Assembly (NCBI GenBank): GCA_963800725.1
Contig: CAWDCE010000017.1
Span: forward strand, 496,001 to 560,000
Direction: 5' to 3'
DNA from: Bog-473 sp963800725
GTDB lineage: Bacteria; Actinomycetota; Acidimicrobiia; Acidimicrobiales; RAAP-2
DNA length: 64,000 bases
Numbering within the stretch: the stretch's first letter is position 1; every line of letters begins with the position of its first letter. Below the pieces are notes generated by a model that was not told the DNA's origin, did no database searches, and was given only the letters and a program-made list of their open reading frames with translations. This document shows positions 56,094-64,000 of the stretch, piece by piece. Position numbers and translations under genes: made by a program.

Positions 56094-58584
56094 CTAAGCC
56101 AGGACGATCTGGTCGTCTTGCACCTTGACTGAAACGATCGAGCCGTCGACGTAGCGGCCCTCCAAGAGCGCGAGCGCCAGGGGGTCCTCGATCAGTCGTT
56201 GCAGGACTCGACGCAGTGGACGGGCACCGAAGTCGGGGTCGTAGCCGGCCCGGGCCAACCACAGCTCCGCGTCAGGGGTCACGTCGAGCGTCAATCGCCG
56301 CTCGGCGAGGCGCCCGGCCAGCTTGGCCAGCTGCACCCCGACGATGACCGCCAGATCCGCTTGGCTCAGCGGGCGGAAGCGCACGATCTCGTCGATCCGG
56401 TTGATGAACTCGGGCTTGAAGTACTGCGCGGGTTCGCCGGCCAGGTTCGAGGTCATGATGAGCACGGTGTTGGTGAAATCAACCGTGCGGCCCTGACCGT
56501 CGGTGAGTCGTCCGTCTTCGAGGACCTGGAGCAAGATATTGAAAACGTCAGGGTGGGCCTTTTCCAACTCGTCGAGCAGTACCACGGCGTAGGGACGCCG
56601 GCGCACCGCTTCGGTGAGTTGTCCACCTTCGTCGTAGCCGACATATCCCGGCGGTGCCCCGACCAACCGGCTCACCGCGTGCTTCTCCATGTATTCGCTC
56701 ATGTCGATACGGGTGATGGCTCGCTCGTCGTCGAAGAGGAATTCGGCCAGCGCTCGGGCCAGTTCGGTCTTGCCCACCCCGGTCGGGCCGAGGAACAAGA
56801 ACGAACCGATCGGCCGATTCGGGTCAGACAGCCCGGCCCGGCTCCGCCGGATGGCGTTGGACACTGCAGACACGGCTTCGTCTTGGCCGACGACGCGTTG
56901 GTGCAAGGTCGCTTCGAGGCGCACCAACTTCTCGATCTCGCCTTCGAGCAGGCGCGAGACGGGCACGCCGGTCCAACGACTGACCACCTCGGCGATGTCC
57001 TCGTCGTCGACCTCCTCCTTCAAAAAGCGCGTCGCCGACTGCAGCTTGGACAACTCCTCGGTGGCTTGGACGATGCGGCGCTCGATGTCGGGCAACTCGC
57101 CGTAGCGGATGGCCGATGCGCCGGCCAGGTCGCCTTCGCGTTCTAACCGCACGGCGTCGTCGCCACGGGCCGTCTGCTCTTCTTTGAGCAATTGGATGGT
57201 GTTGATGCAGGCCTTCTCCTGCTGCCAGTGCGCGGACATGGCGTCGCGTTGCTCGCCGAGTTCCGCCAGTTCCTTCTCGAGCCGCGCCAGCCGCTCGGCC
57301 GAGGCCGCGTCACTCTCCTTTTCGAGTGCGACCTTTTCGATTTCGAGCTGGCGGATCCGGCGGATCACCTGATCGAGTTCGGTCGGGAGCGAATCGATCT
57401 CGATGCGCAGCTTCGAGGCGGCCTCGTCGATCAGGTCGATGGCCTTGTCGGGGAGGAACCGTCCCGTGACGTAGCGGTCGGAGAGCACGGCGGCGGCGAC
57501 CAGGGCGGCATCTTGGATGCGCACGCCGTGGTGGACCTCGTAGCGCTCGGCCAGGCCACGCAGGATCGCGATGGTGTCCTCGACGGAGGGTTCGCCGACG
57601 AAGACGGGCTGGAAGCGCCGTTCGAGGGCGGCGTCCTTTTCGATCGAGGTGCGGTACTCGTCGAGGGTGGTGGCACCAATCAGCCGCAGCTCGCCCCGGG
57701 CCAGCATCGGCTTGATCATCTGACCGGCGTCCATGGCGCCTTCGGCCGCGCCCGCACCAACAATGGTGTGCAGCTCGTCGATGAAGGTCACAACCTCACC
57801 CTCGGCGTCGGTGATCTCTTTGAGGACCGCCTTGAGGCGCTCTTCGAATTCACGCGGTACTTGGCGCCGGCCACCATCGAGCCGAGGTCGAGGGCGATGA
57901 CGCGTTTGCCCTTGAGGCCTTCGGGGACATCACCTTCGATGATCCGATTGGCCAGGCCCTCGACGATGGCGGTCTTGCCGACGCCAGGTTCACCAATGAG
58001 CACCGGGTTGTTCTTGGTGCCGGCGCGACAAGACCTGGATCACCCGTCGGATCTCCTCGTCGCGTCCGATGACCGGATCGAGTTTGCCCTGGCGGGCGGC
58101 CTCGGTCAGGTCACGCCCGTACTTGGCCAACGCCTGGTAGGTCTGCTCGGGGTCCGGGGTCGTGACGCGGTGATTGCCCCGCACGGTGCGCAGCGCGCTC
58201 TGGAGGGCTTCGGTGGTGGTTCCGATCTCTGAGGCCAGGGCCAACAAGAGGTGCTCGACCGAGACGTAGTCGTCCCCGAGGTCGCGCCGGTGTTCGTCGG
58301 CCGATTCGAGGGCGGCCCTGGCCTCTCTCGAGAGACCGGGCTCGGACCCACCTTGCGCGCGCGGGAGGCGGCCCAACTGCTCGTGGACCCGTCGGCTCAA
58401 GTCATCGGGATCGACGCCGACTTCGCTCAAGAGCGGGCGCGTCATGGTCTCGGTCTGCAGCAACTAGCGCGTCGAGCAGGTGGGCGGGCGTCAGCTCGGG
58501 ATGGTTGGCCGACGCCGCGTGGGCCGTGGCGGCGCTGAAGGCCGCCTTGGTGTTATTGGTCCAACGTTCAGGATCGATGGGGAT
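56094..58584 (-). CDS. clpB: ATP-dependent disaggregase ClpB, three frame breaks and an ATC at the expected start
   Basis: The Hsp104/ClpB chaperone that works with DnaK to dissolve aggregates, about 829 residues. Segments in order: PIDPERWTNNTKAAFSAATAHAA and ELTPAHLLDALV (N-domain), then TRPLLSEVGVDPDDLS to VIGRDEEIRRVIQVLSRR, then GEPGVGKTAIVEGLA (Walker A1), and finally FIDELHTIVGAG (Walker B1) through the coiled-coil M domain to GPTGVGKTELARALAE (Walker A2). Breaks lie near 58464, 58012 and 57865. An in-frame TGA precedes the first codon, which is ATC at 58584, 9 bases after AGAGG. A miscalled ATG is the likely explanation. It is the last gene of the dnaK operon, directly after hspR. Confidence 0.9.
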
Positions 58585-58590
58585 GGTGGT

Positions 58591-58971
58591 TCACCTCTTC
58601 TGGTAGGGAACAGGGGTCTGGCGCAGCGGCACCAGGTCCCGTCGGTAGTGGCGGTGGGTGGCGGCCACCGCGGCTTTGGCTTGGTGCTTGACCTCGTCGA
58701 TTTCTTCGCGCAATCGGCGCACCTCGGCTTCGAGCTCGAGGACCCGGCGCACGCCTTCGAGGTTGAGCCCCGACGCGGTCAGCTCTTGAATGTGGCGCAG
58801 GCGCGACAGGTCGGTGTCGGAGAACCGCCGGCTCCCGCCACTGGTACGCGACGGGTCCAAGAGGCCCTTGCGCTCGTAGATACGCAACGTCTGGGGGTGC
58901 ATACCCGCCAGCTCGGCCGCCACCGAGATGACGTAGACCGCATGGTTGGCGTCTCGCTCACGCGGTGCCAC
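58591..58971 (-). CDS. hspR: Heat-shock repressor HspR (MerR family)
   Basis: A 126-residue MerR-type repressor. YVISVAAELAGMHPQTLRIYERKGLLDPSRTSGGSRRFSDTDL is the HspR winged-helix signature, followed by a coiled coil (LELEAEVRRLREEIDEVKHQ). In actinobacteria HspR binds HAIR sites and uses DnaK as co-repressor. Such a site lies upstream of dnaK at 62560-62580. It abuts dnaJ. Confidence 0.95.
   Translation of the reverse strand: MAPRERDANHAVYVISVAAELAGMHPQTLRIYERKGLLDPSRTSGGSRRFSDTDLSRLRHIQELTASGLNLEGVRRVLELEAEVRRLREEIDEVKHQAKAAVAATHRHYRRDLVPLRQTPVPYQKR
58594..58598 (-). promoter_or_regulatory. Ribosome-binding site that marks the clpB start
   Basis: AGAGG on the minus strand, 9 bases before the ATC at 58584. 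It overlaps the end of hspR. Its spacing supports translation from 58584 even though no ATG or GTG is present there; the nearby GTG at 58594 is out of frame and too close. Confidence 0.5.
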
Positions 58972-60087
58972 TCAGCCCTCCACCGCGACGCGCGGTGCCT
59001 CGTCGCTGACTTCGGCCAGTGACTCAACCGCGGCGCGCTGCGCATCGGTCAATTCGGTCGGTACGACGACCTCGAGCTTGACCATCAGGTCGCCGGGCTT
59101 CGACGAGTTGCGCCCGTTGCCCGACGGCACACCGCGGCCGCGCACCCGCAGCACCGTTGCGGACTGGGTGCCCGGGGGCACCTTGAGGGTCACCTTCCCG
59201 TCGAGCGTCGGCACGGTAATTGTGGTGCCGAGGACCGCTTCGGGATAAGTGACCGGCACCGTGATGGTCAGATTGCGACCGGTTCGGCCGAAGGTCGGGT
59301 GTGTGCCGACGTGCACCACGACATAGAGGTCGCCCGGGGGGGCCATGCCCTGGCCCGGGGCGCCGCGGCCCTTGACGCGGATCCGTTGTCCGTTCTCGAC
59401 CCCGGCGGGGATGCGTACCTTGACCGAACGCACCCGGCGCTCGGTACCCGACCCGTGACATACCGGGCAGGGCGTATCGAAGAGGGTGCCGCGTCCGACA
59501 CAGTCCGGGCATACCGTGCTGAGTGAGAACAACCCCTGGTTGTCGTTGAGGCTTCCGGTTCCCCCACAACGTGGGCACGTGTGCGTCGAGGTCCCCGGTG
59601 CCGCCCCCGAACCGTGGCAGTTCGAACAGCGCGCGTCCTCGGGCACGTTGACCGAGGTGGTCACGCCGTGGACGGCATCGGCGAAGGAGAGGTGCAGGGC
59701 CGCTTCCATGTCGGCCCCGCGCTGGGGGCCACGGGTGGCCCCACGCCCGCCCCGGTTGCCGAAGAGCCCACCGAAGAGGTCCCCGAGGTCGCCCATGTCG
59801 GCGGTGCGGAAGTTCCCGCCGCCGCCCCCTGGCGCGCCACCGAAGCCGCCGGCCATCGGGCCGAGGCGGCGAACCTCGTCGTATTCCTTGCGCTTGTCGG
59901 GGTCACCGAGCACGTCGTAGGCCGCGCTGATCTCCTTGAAGCGGTCCTCTGATCCGGGGTTCGCGTCAGGGTGGTACTGCTTGGCCAGCTTTCGATAGGC
60001 GCGCGTGATCTCCTTGTCGGTGGCCGTAGAGACGACCCCGAGCACCTTGTAGTAGTCCTTCTCGAACCACTCGCGTTGGGCGGTCAC
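58972..60087 (-). CDS. dnaJ: Chaperone DnaJ
   Basis: The Hsp40 co-chaperone of DnaK, 371 residues. The J domain (10-75) has the YHPDANP HPD motif. A Gly/Phe-rich linker (80-115) follows. The zinc-binding domain has four CxxCxGxG repeats (CSNCHGSG, CPRCGGTG, CPDCVGRG, CPVCHGSG), then the substrate-binding C-terminal domains. It is 8 bases from grpE and directly joined to hspR. Confidence 0.96.
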   Translation of the reverse strand: MTAQREWFEKDYYKVLGVVSTATDKEITRAYRKLAKQYHPDANPGSEDRFKEISAAYDVLGDPDKRKEYDEVRRLGPMAGGFGGAPGGGGGNFRTADMGDLGDLFGGLFGNRGGRGATRGPQRGADMEAALHLSFADAVHGVTTSVNVPEDARCSNCHGSGAAPGTSTHTCPRCGGTGSLNDNQGLFSLSTVCPDCVGRGTLFDTPCPVCHGSGTERRVRSVKVRIPAGVENGQRIRVKGRGAPGQGMAPPGDLYVVVHVGTHPTFGRTGRNLTITVPVTYPEAVLGTTITVPTLDGKVTLKVPPGTQSATVLRVRGRGVPSGNGRNSSKPGDLMVKLEVVVPTELTDAQRAAVESLAEVSDEAPRVAVEG

Positions 60088-60095
60088 TCCCTAGG

Positions 60096-60674
60096 TCACC
60101 CCCGCACGCGGACCATCGCCGGGCGCAGCACGCGGCCCCGCCAGCGATAGCCCGATCGCAGCACTTCATCAATCACGGTCTCGGTTCCGTCCCCTTCAAC
60201 TTTCGCCACGGCGTCATGGACTTCTGGGTCGAAGGGAATTTCGGCCTCGTCCACCCGCTCAAGTCCTTCCTTGGCCAGCGTGTCGAGCAGCATGGAACGC
60301 GCTGCGCGCAGGGCCTTGGCGTCCTCGCTGACCTCGGCCGCGTCCTTTTGATGGGCCTCGGCCAAGTCGAGCGTGTCGAGCACGGTCAAGAGCTTGGTCA
60401 CCAATTCCGCCGCGGCGCGAGCCGACTGCTCGTCTTGCATGCGCTGGATGCGCTTCCTGTAGTTCTCGAAGTCGGCCTGCGTGCGCTGGAGGGCGAGCAG
60501 GTACTCATCGCGCTCGGCCTCGAGCACCGCGAGGGGGTCCGGCTCGGGCTCGGGTGATGCGGCGGCTTGCGCCGCCGCATTCACCAGCGCCTCATCGGCC
60601 TCGCTCCACTGCTCGTCGGCCTCTGCTTCCGGCGTGACCTCCTCTTCGGGGACGGCCTCGTCGGAGCTGCTCAT
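60096..60674 (-). CDS. grpE: Nucleotide exchange factor GrpE
   Basis: A 192-residue GrpE. An acidic N-terminal tail is followed by a long helix (LEAERDEYLLALQRTQADFENYRKRIQRM) and the C-terminal beta domain ending VLRSGYRWRGRVLRPAMVRV, the family signature. It overlaps the dnaK stop by 4 bases. Confidence 0.95.
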   Translation of the reverse strand: MSSSDEAVPEEEVTPEAEADEQWSEADEALVNAAAQAAASPEPEPDPLAVLEAERDEYLLALQRTQADFENYRKRIQRMQDEQSARAAAELVTKLLTVLDTLDLAEAHQKDAAEVSEDAKALRAARSMLLDTLAKEGLERVDEAEIPFDPEVHDAVAKVEGDGTETVIDEVLRSGYRWRGRVLRPAMVRVRG

Positions 60675-62515
60675 TGCTCGTCGACGATTTCGGCGTCGAC
60701 CACGTCGTCGTCGGAGCCGGCACCGGCTCCGTCTCCGGCGTCACCGGGTCCGGCGCCGCCCGCGGCGTTGTCGCCCTGGGACGCCTGCTCGTAGAGCCGC
60801 TGGCTGAAGCTTTGACTGACCCCGACCAACTTCTCGGTGGCATCCTTGATGGCCTCGGTGTTGGTGCCGGCCAGGGCATCTTTGACCCCGGCGAGCGCGT
60901 GCTCCACGTCGTCCTTCTCGGTGCCTTCGAACTTCTCGCCCTGGTCCTTGAGCAACTTTTCGGTCTGGTAGACGAGGGTGTCGGCAGTGTTGCGTACCTC
61001 GGCCTCCTCGCGGCGGGCCTTGTCGTCCTCCGCGTGGGCTTCGGCGTCGCGCACCATCCGCTCGATGTCGTCCTTGGCCAGTGACGACTGGCCGGTGATC
61101 GTCATCGACTGCTCCTTGCCGGTGCCCTTGTCGGTGGCCGACACGTGCACGATGCCGTTAGCGTCGATGTCGAAGGTGACCTCGATCTGGGGGACCCCGC
61201 GTGTCGCCGGCGGCAGGTCGACCAGCTGGAACTTGCCCAGCGTCTTGTTGTACATCGCCATCTCGCGCTCACCTTGGAGCACGTGGATCTCGACGGAGGG
61301 CTGGTTGTCCTCGGCGGTGGTGAAGATCTCCGAACGCTTCGTCGGGATCGTCGTGTTGCGCTCGATGAGGCGGTGCATGACCGCGCCCTTGGTCTCGATG
61401 CCGAGCGACAGCGGCGTCACGTCGAGCAAGAGGACGTCTTTGACCTCACCCTTGAGCACACCGGCCTGGACCGCGGCACCAATGGCCACGACCTCGTCGG
61501 GGTTGACCCCCTTGTGGGGCTCCTTGCCCGAGAGCGACTGCACCAGTTCTTGGACGGCGGGGATACGGGTCGAACCGCCCACCATGACTACGTGGTCGAT
61601 GTCGGAGGTCTTGAGTCCGGCGTCCTTGATGGCCTCTTCGAAGGGGCCCGCACAGGCCTGGACCAGGTCGGCCGTCAGCTCATTGAACTTGGCCCGCGTG
61701 AGTTTGAGGTCCAGGTGCTTGGGACCTTCACTGGTCGCGGTGATGAAGGGCAGGTTGATCTGGGTCTCCTGCACGCTCGACAGCTCGATCTTGGCCTTTT
61801 CCGCGGCCTCCTTCAGGCGCTGCAGGGCCATCTTGTCGGTGGACAGGTCCACACCTTCGGTGTCTTTGAAGGACTTGACGAGCCAGTCCATGACCTTGTC
61901 GTCCCAGTCATCGCCACCGAGCTTGGTGTTCCCCGACGTCGACTTGACCTCGAAGACGCCCTCGCCGATCTCGAGCACCGAGACGTCGAAGGTCCCGCCA
62001 CCGAGGTCGAAGACCAAGACGGTGCGGTCGGAGTCTTCCTTGTCCAGCCCATAGGCCAGTGCGGCTGACGTCGGCTCGTTGATGATGCGGAGCACCTCGA
62101 GGCCCACGATGGTGCCGGCCTCTTTGGTCGCGGTGCGTTGCGCGTCGTCGAAGTACGCCGGCACGGTGATGACCGCCTGGGTCACGGTGTCACCGAGGTA
62201 GGCCTCGGCGTCGCGCTTGAGCTTGCCCAGGATTCGGGCCGAGATCTCCTGGGAGTTGTACTTCTTCCCGTCGATGTCGACGCTCCAGTTGGTGCCCATG
62301 TGGCGCTTGACGGATCGAATGGTCCGGTCGGGGTTGGTGATGGCCTGGCGCTTGGCGACTTCGCCCACCAGCACCTCACCGGTCTTGGAGAACCCGACCA
62401 CCGACGGTGTCGTTCGTCCACCTTCGGCGTTGGGGATAACGACGGGCTCACCCGCCTCCATCACGCTGACCACCGAGTTGGTGGTTCCCAAGTCGATTCC
62501 TACGGCCTTAGCCAT
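60671..62515 (-). CDS. dnaK: Molecular chaperone DnaK (Hsp70)
   Basis: A 614-residue Hsp70. ATPase-domain signatures are GIDLGTTNSVVSV, VLVFDLGGGTFDVSVLEI and VVMVGGSTRIPAVQELV. The substrate-binding domain and helical lid follow, ending in a Gly/Ala/Asp-rich tail with DAEIVDEQ. It is first in the dnaK-grpE-dnaJ-hspR-clpB operon, under a promoter overlapped by a HAIR operator. Intact frame. Confidence 0.97.
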   Translation of the reverse strand: MAKAVGIDLGTTNSVVSVMEAGEPVVIPNAEGGRTTPSVVGFSKTGEVLVGEVAKRQAITNPDRTIRSVKRHMGTNWSVDIDGKKYNSQEISARILGKLKRDAEAYLGDTVTQAVITVPAYFDDAQRTATKEAGTIVGLEVLRIINEPTSAALAYGLDKEDSDRTVLVFDLGGGTFDVSVLEIGEGVFEVKSTSGNTKLGGDDWDDKVMDWLVKSFKDTEGVDLSTDKMALQRLKEAAEKAKIELSSVQETQINLPFITATSEGPKHLDLKLTRAKFNELTADLVQACAGPFEEAIKDAGLKTSDIDHVVMVGGSTRIPAVQELVQSLSGKEPHKGVNPDEVVAIGAAVQAGVLKGEVKDVLLLDVTPLSLGIETKGAVMHRLIERNTTIPTKRSEIFTTAEDNQPSVEIHVLQGEREMAMYNKTLGKFQLVDLPPATRGVPQIEVTFDIDANGIVHVSATDKGTGKEQSMTITGQSSLAKDDIERMVRDAEAHAEDDKARREEAEVRNTADTLVYQTEKLLKDQGEKFEGTEKDDVEHALAGVKDALAGTNTEAIKDATEKLVGVSQSFSQRLYEQASQGDNAAGGAGPGDAGDGAGAGSDDDVVDAEIVDEQ

Positions 62516-62548
62516 CTGCAGTCCTTCCAGTCGTTGTGCTTTGCGAAC

Positions 62549-62579
62549 AGTATAACAAACTTGAGTGCCCTAATATCAA
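62549..62579 (-). promoter_or_regulatory. dnaK operon promoter
   Basis: On the minus strand, TTGATA (62574-62579) and TATACT (62549-62554) are 19 bases apart. The spacing is long, so the -35 assignment is tentative, but the -10 is good. Transcription would start near 62543, about 27 bases before dnaK. The elements are embedded in the HAIR operator. Confidence 0.6.
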
Positions 62580-62580
62580 G
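62560..62580. promoter_or_regulatory. HAIR-type HspR operator
   Basis: CTTGAGT-N7-TATCAAG against the HAIR consensus CTTGAGT-N7-ACTCAAG: the left arm is perfect and the right arm matches at 5 of 7. It covers the -35 and spacer of the dnaK promoter, as expected for repression by HspR encoded in the same operon. It is also upstream of the divergent gpmA gene. Confidence 0.85.
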
Positions 62581-62638
62581 TTTTCTGAGTTTATAGCCGA
62601 CTGGCGGCCCGCCGGGGTGGCAGGCCTACCATGAACGC

Positions 62639-63394
62639 GTGCTCGATCTGATCCTGTTGCGCCATGGACAGTCCACATGGAACGCCGAGAACCTCTTCAC
62701 CGGGTGGGTCGACGTCGACCTAACCGAAAAGGGCGAGACCGAGGCCAGAGCGGGCGGCGAGCTCTTGGCGCACGAGCCCGGGCTGGACCTGCGCATCTTG
62801 CACACCTCGGTGCTCACCCGGGCCATCCGCACCGCCGAGCTCGCCCTGGCCGCGGCCGGGCGCTCGTGGCTGCCGGTGCGGCGGGACTGGCGCCTCAACG
62901 AGCGCCATTACGGGGATTTGCAGGGGAAGAACAAAGCCCAGGTAAAAGAGCAATTCGGTGACGAACTGCTGGCAGCTTGGCGCCGCAGCTACGCCACCCC
63001 GCCGCCCGAACTCGGGGCGGACAATCCCAATACGGTGGCGGACGACCCGCGCTATCGGGACCTCGATCCGGCCGACATCCCAACGACCGAGTGCCTGGCG
63101 GACGTGGTGCGCCGGGTCCTGCCCTACTTCGAGTCAGCCATCGTGCCCGACCTGCGCCAGACGAGCGAGACCGCCAGTGCGGTCCTCGTCGTCGCCCACG
63201 GCAACAGCATCCGGGGGTTGCGCAAGCACATCGAGGGCATCGCCGATGCCGACATCGTCGGACTCGAGATCCCGACCGGCATCCCGTTCCGGTACCTGCT
63301 CGGCGAGGATCTCAGTGTGCACTCGGCCACCTACCTCGGTGACCCCGCAGCAGCTGCCGCCGCCGCCAGTGCGGTCGCTCGCCAGGCCGGCTAG
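62639..63394 (+). CDS. gpmA: 2,3-bisphosphoglycerate-dependent phosphoglycerate mutase
   Basis: Interconverts 3- and 2-phosphoglycerate. It is 251 residues from GTG 62639. LILLRHGQSTWNAENLFTGWVDVDLTEKG holds the phosphorylated histidine; LNERHYGDLQGKNKAQ and VVAHGNSIRGLRKHIEGI supply the rest of the site. It is divergent from dnaK. A strong hairpin after the gene serves as terminator. Confidence 0.94.
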   Translation: MLDLILLRHGQSTWNAENLFTGWVDVDLTEKGETEARAGGELLAHEPGLDLRILHTSVLTRAIRTAELALAAAGRSWLPVRRDWRLNERHYGDLQGKNKAQVKEQFGDELLAAWRRSYATPPPELGADNPNTVADDPRYRDLDPADIPTTECLADVVRRVLPYFESAIVPDLRQTSETASAVLVVAHGNSIRGLRKHIEGIADADIVGLEIPTGIPFRYLLGEDLSVHSATYLGDPAAAAAAASAVARQAG

Positions 63395-63437
63395 CTGGGG
63401 AGGGTAGCCAGCCAGTCTGGCAAGCGGTTACGGCGGC

Positions 63438-63467
63438 GGGTCGGAGCGCCTCGCCGCGCTCCGACCC
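63438..63467. terminator. Strong hairpin between gpmA and glnB
   Basis: GGGTCGGAGCG (63438-63448) pairs perfectly with CGCTCCGACCC (63457-63467) over an 8-base loop. It lies midway between the converging stops at 63394 and 63479, so it can end both transcripts. Confidence 0.75.
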
Positions 63468-63478
63468 GGCCGATCCGT

Positions 63479-63817
63479 CTACAGGGCTTCGGCCCCGCGT
63501 TCTCCGGTGCGGACCCGCACCACGGTCTCGACTGGGATGACCCAGACTTTCCCGTCGCCGATCTTCCCGGTGGCCGCGGTGGTCACGATGGCGTCGACGA
63601 CCTCTTCGACCTGCGCATCGTCGACCAGGACCTCGATGCGGATCTTCGGGACGAAGTCCACCTCGTACTCCGCACCTCGGTAGACCTCGGTGTGGCCACG
63701 TTGGCGTCCGAACCCCTGAGACTCGGTCAGGGTCATCCCCTGGACCCCGATGTTCTTCAGGACCTCCTTGACGTCATCGAGTTTGAACGGCTTGAGGACA
63801 GCTACCACGAGCTTCAC
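63479..63817 (-). CDS. glnB: Nitrogen regulatory protein P-II (GlnB/GlnK)
   Basis: A 112-residue signal transducer of nitrogen and 2-oxoglutarate status. The start KLVVAVLKPFKLDDVKEVL, the T-loop YRGAEYEVDF with Tyr51 (modified by uridylylation or adenylylation in relatives) and the C-terminal GKIGDGKVWVIPVE are all present. GTG 63817 has a GGGAG site upstream. It follows a probable ammonium transporter gene by 68 bases, the common amt-glnK arrangement, so glnK may be the better name. Confidence 0.95.
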   Translation of the reverse strand: MKLVVAVLKPFKLDDVKEVLKNIGVQGMTLTESQGFGRQRGHTEVYRGAEYEVDFVPKIRIEVLVDDAQVEEVVDAIVTTAATGKIGDGKVWVIPVETVVRVRTGERGAEAL

Positions 63818-63885
63818 CCTCGTGCTCCCTTCGGTTGCGATTGATTTGAAATCTCTTGCTTACGGTACCGGTCGTGCGCCACGGG

Positions 63886-64000
63886 CTACTCGGCTCCGCT
63901 GCTCGCCATGGCCGACACCCGCTCGGCGAAGGTCTCTTGTGGGTAGGCCTCCTCTTCGTGGATGGCGACGTCACCGATCTCGAGCGCCTCGTCCTTCTCC
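63886..64000 (-). CDS. C-terminus of a probable ammonium transporter, cut by the window edge
   Basis: An open frame enters from the right edge and ends at TAG 63886-63888. The 37 residues visible are acidic and cytoplasmic in character (DEALEIGDVAIHEEEAYP then QETFAERVSAM). Acidic EEExAY tails like this occur at the end of actinobacterial Amt proteins, and the gene is directly upstream of a P-II gene. The call rests mainly on context. Confidence 0.55.
   Translation of the reverse strand, partial: EKDEALEIGDVAIHEEEAYPQETFAERVSAMASSGAE

Overview
The window is high-GC, densely coded bacterial DNA that reads as an actinomycete-type chromosome (Actinomycetota). Pointers are a mycothiol-dependent-type maleylpyruvate isomerase, a DprE1/DprE2 pair, a DUF732-like secreted protein, a HelD-type helicase, an ECF42 sigma factor and a dnaK-grpE-dnaJ-hspR-clpB operon with an HspR (HAIR) operator. 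An acidimicrobial lineage is my best guess, but that is inference. Almost everything is core metabolism, respiration, transport and catabolism; I see no prophage, transposase or CRISPR array.

Layout. 1-4165: end of a heme A synthase gene, tRNA-Glu, a lower-GC cytochrome P450, and a secreted double-lectin/CHAP protein. 4166-10069: TetR repressor with a divergent drug exporter, a GAP-family membrane protein, a Tat-exported phosphoesterase and a stand-alone multi-pass sensor-like protein. 10143-16106: an adenylate kinase/PPK2 polyphosphate pair, an ECF42 sigma factor, a TetR-maleylpyruvate isomerase-ODP operon and a hemerythrin protein. 16151-23797: cydD-cydC-cydA-cydB-ndh, a complete NADH-to-quinol-to-oxygen module. 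23980-29394: HelD-type helicase, dprE1-dprE2 and a SCO6745-like protein. 29510-35424: tRNA-Asp, tRNA-Phe, cysteine dioxygenase plus rhodanese, an old yellow enzyme, a DUF732-like exported protein, an amidase and an HxlR repressor. 35495-42376: an MFS exporter, then a same-strand catabolic run (zinc alcohol dehydrogenase, LLM monooxygenase, epoxide hydrolase, DUF1028, serine hydrolase). 42361-55045: purine and pyrimidine genes, pyrE, purM, purF, purL and purQ, purS, purC, purB, purD, purA, mostly joined by 4-base stop/start overlaps. 55328-64000: dienelactone hydrolase, the chaperone operon, phosphoglycerate mutase, P-II protein and the tail of a probable ammonium transporter.

Many genes are interrupted by single-base frame changes, including normally essential or housekeeping genes (adk, purF, purB, purS, clpB, cydC, cydD, dprE1). 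I count more than twenty in about sixteen genes. Each reading frame resumes exactly where the family alignment expects, so I read these mainly as uncorrected sequencing indels rather than decay. Genes are annotated across their full extent with the approximate breakpoints given.
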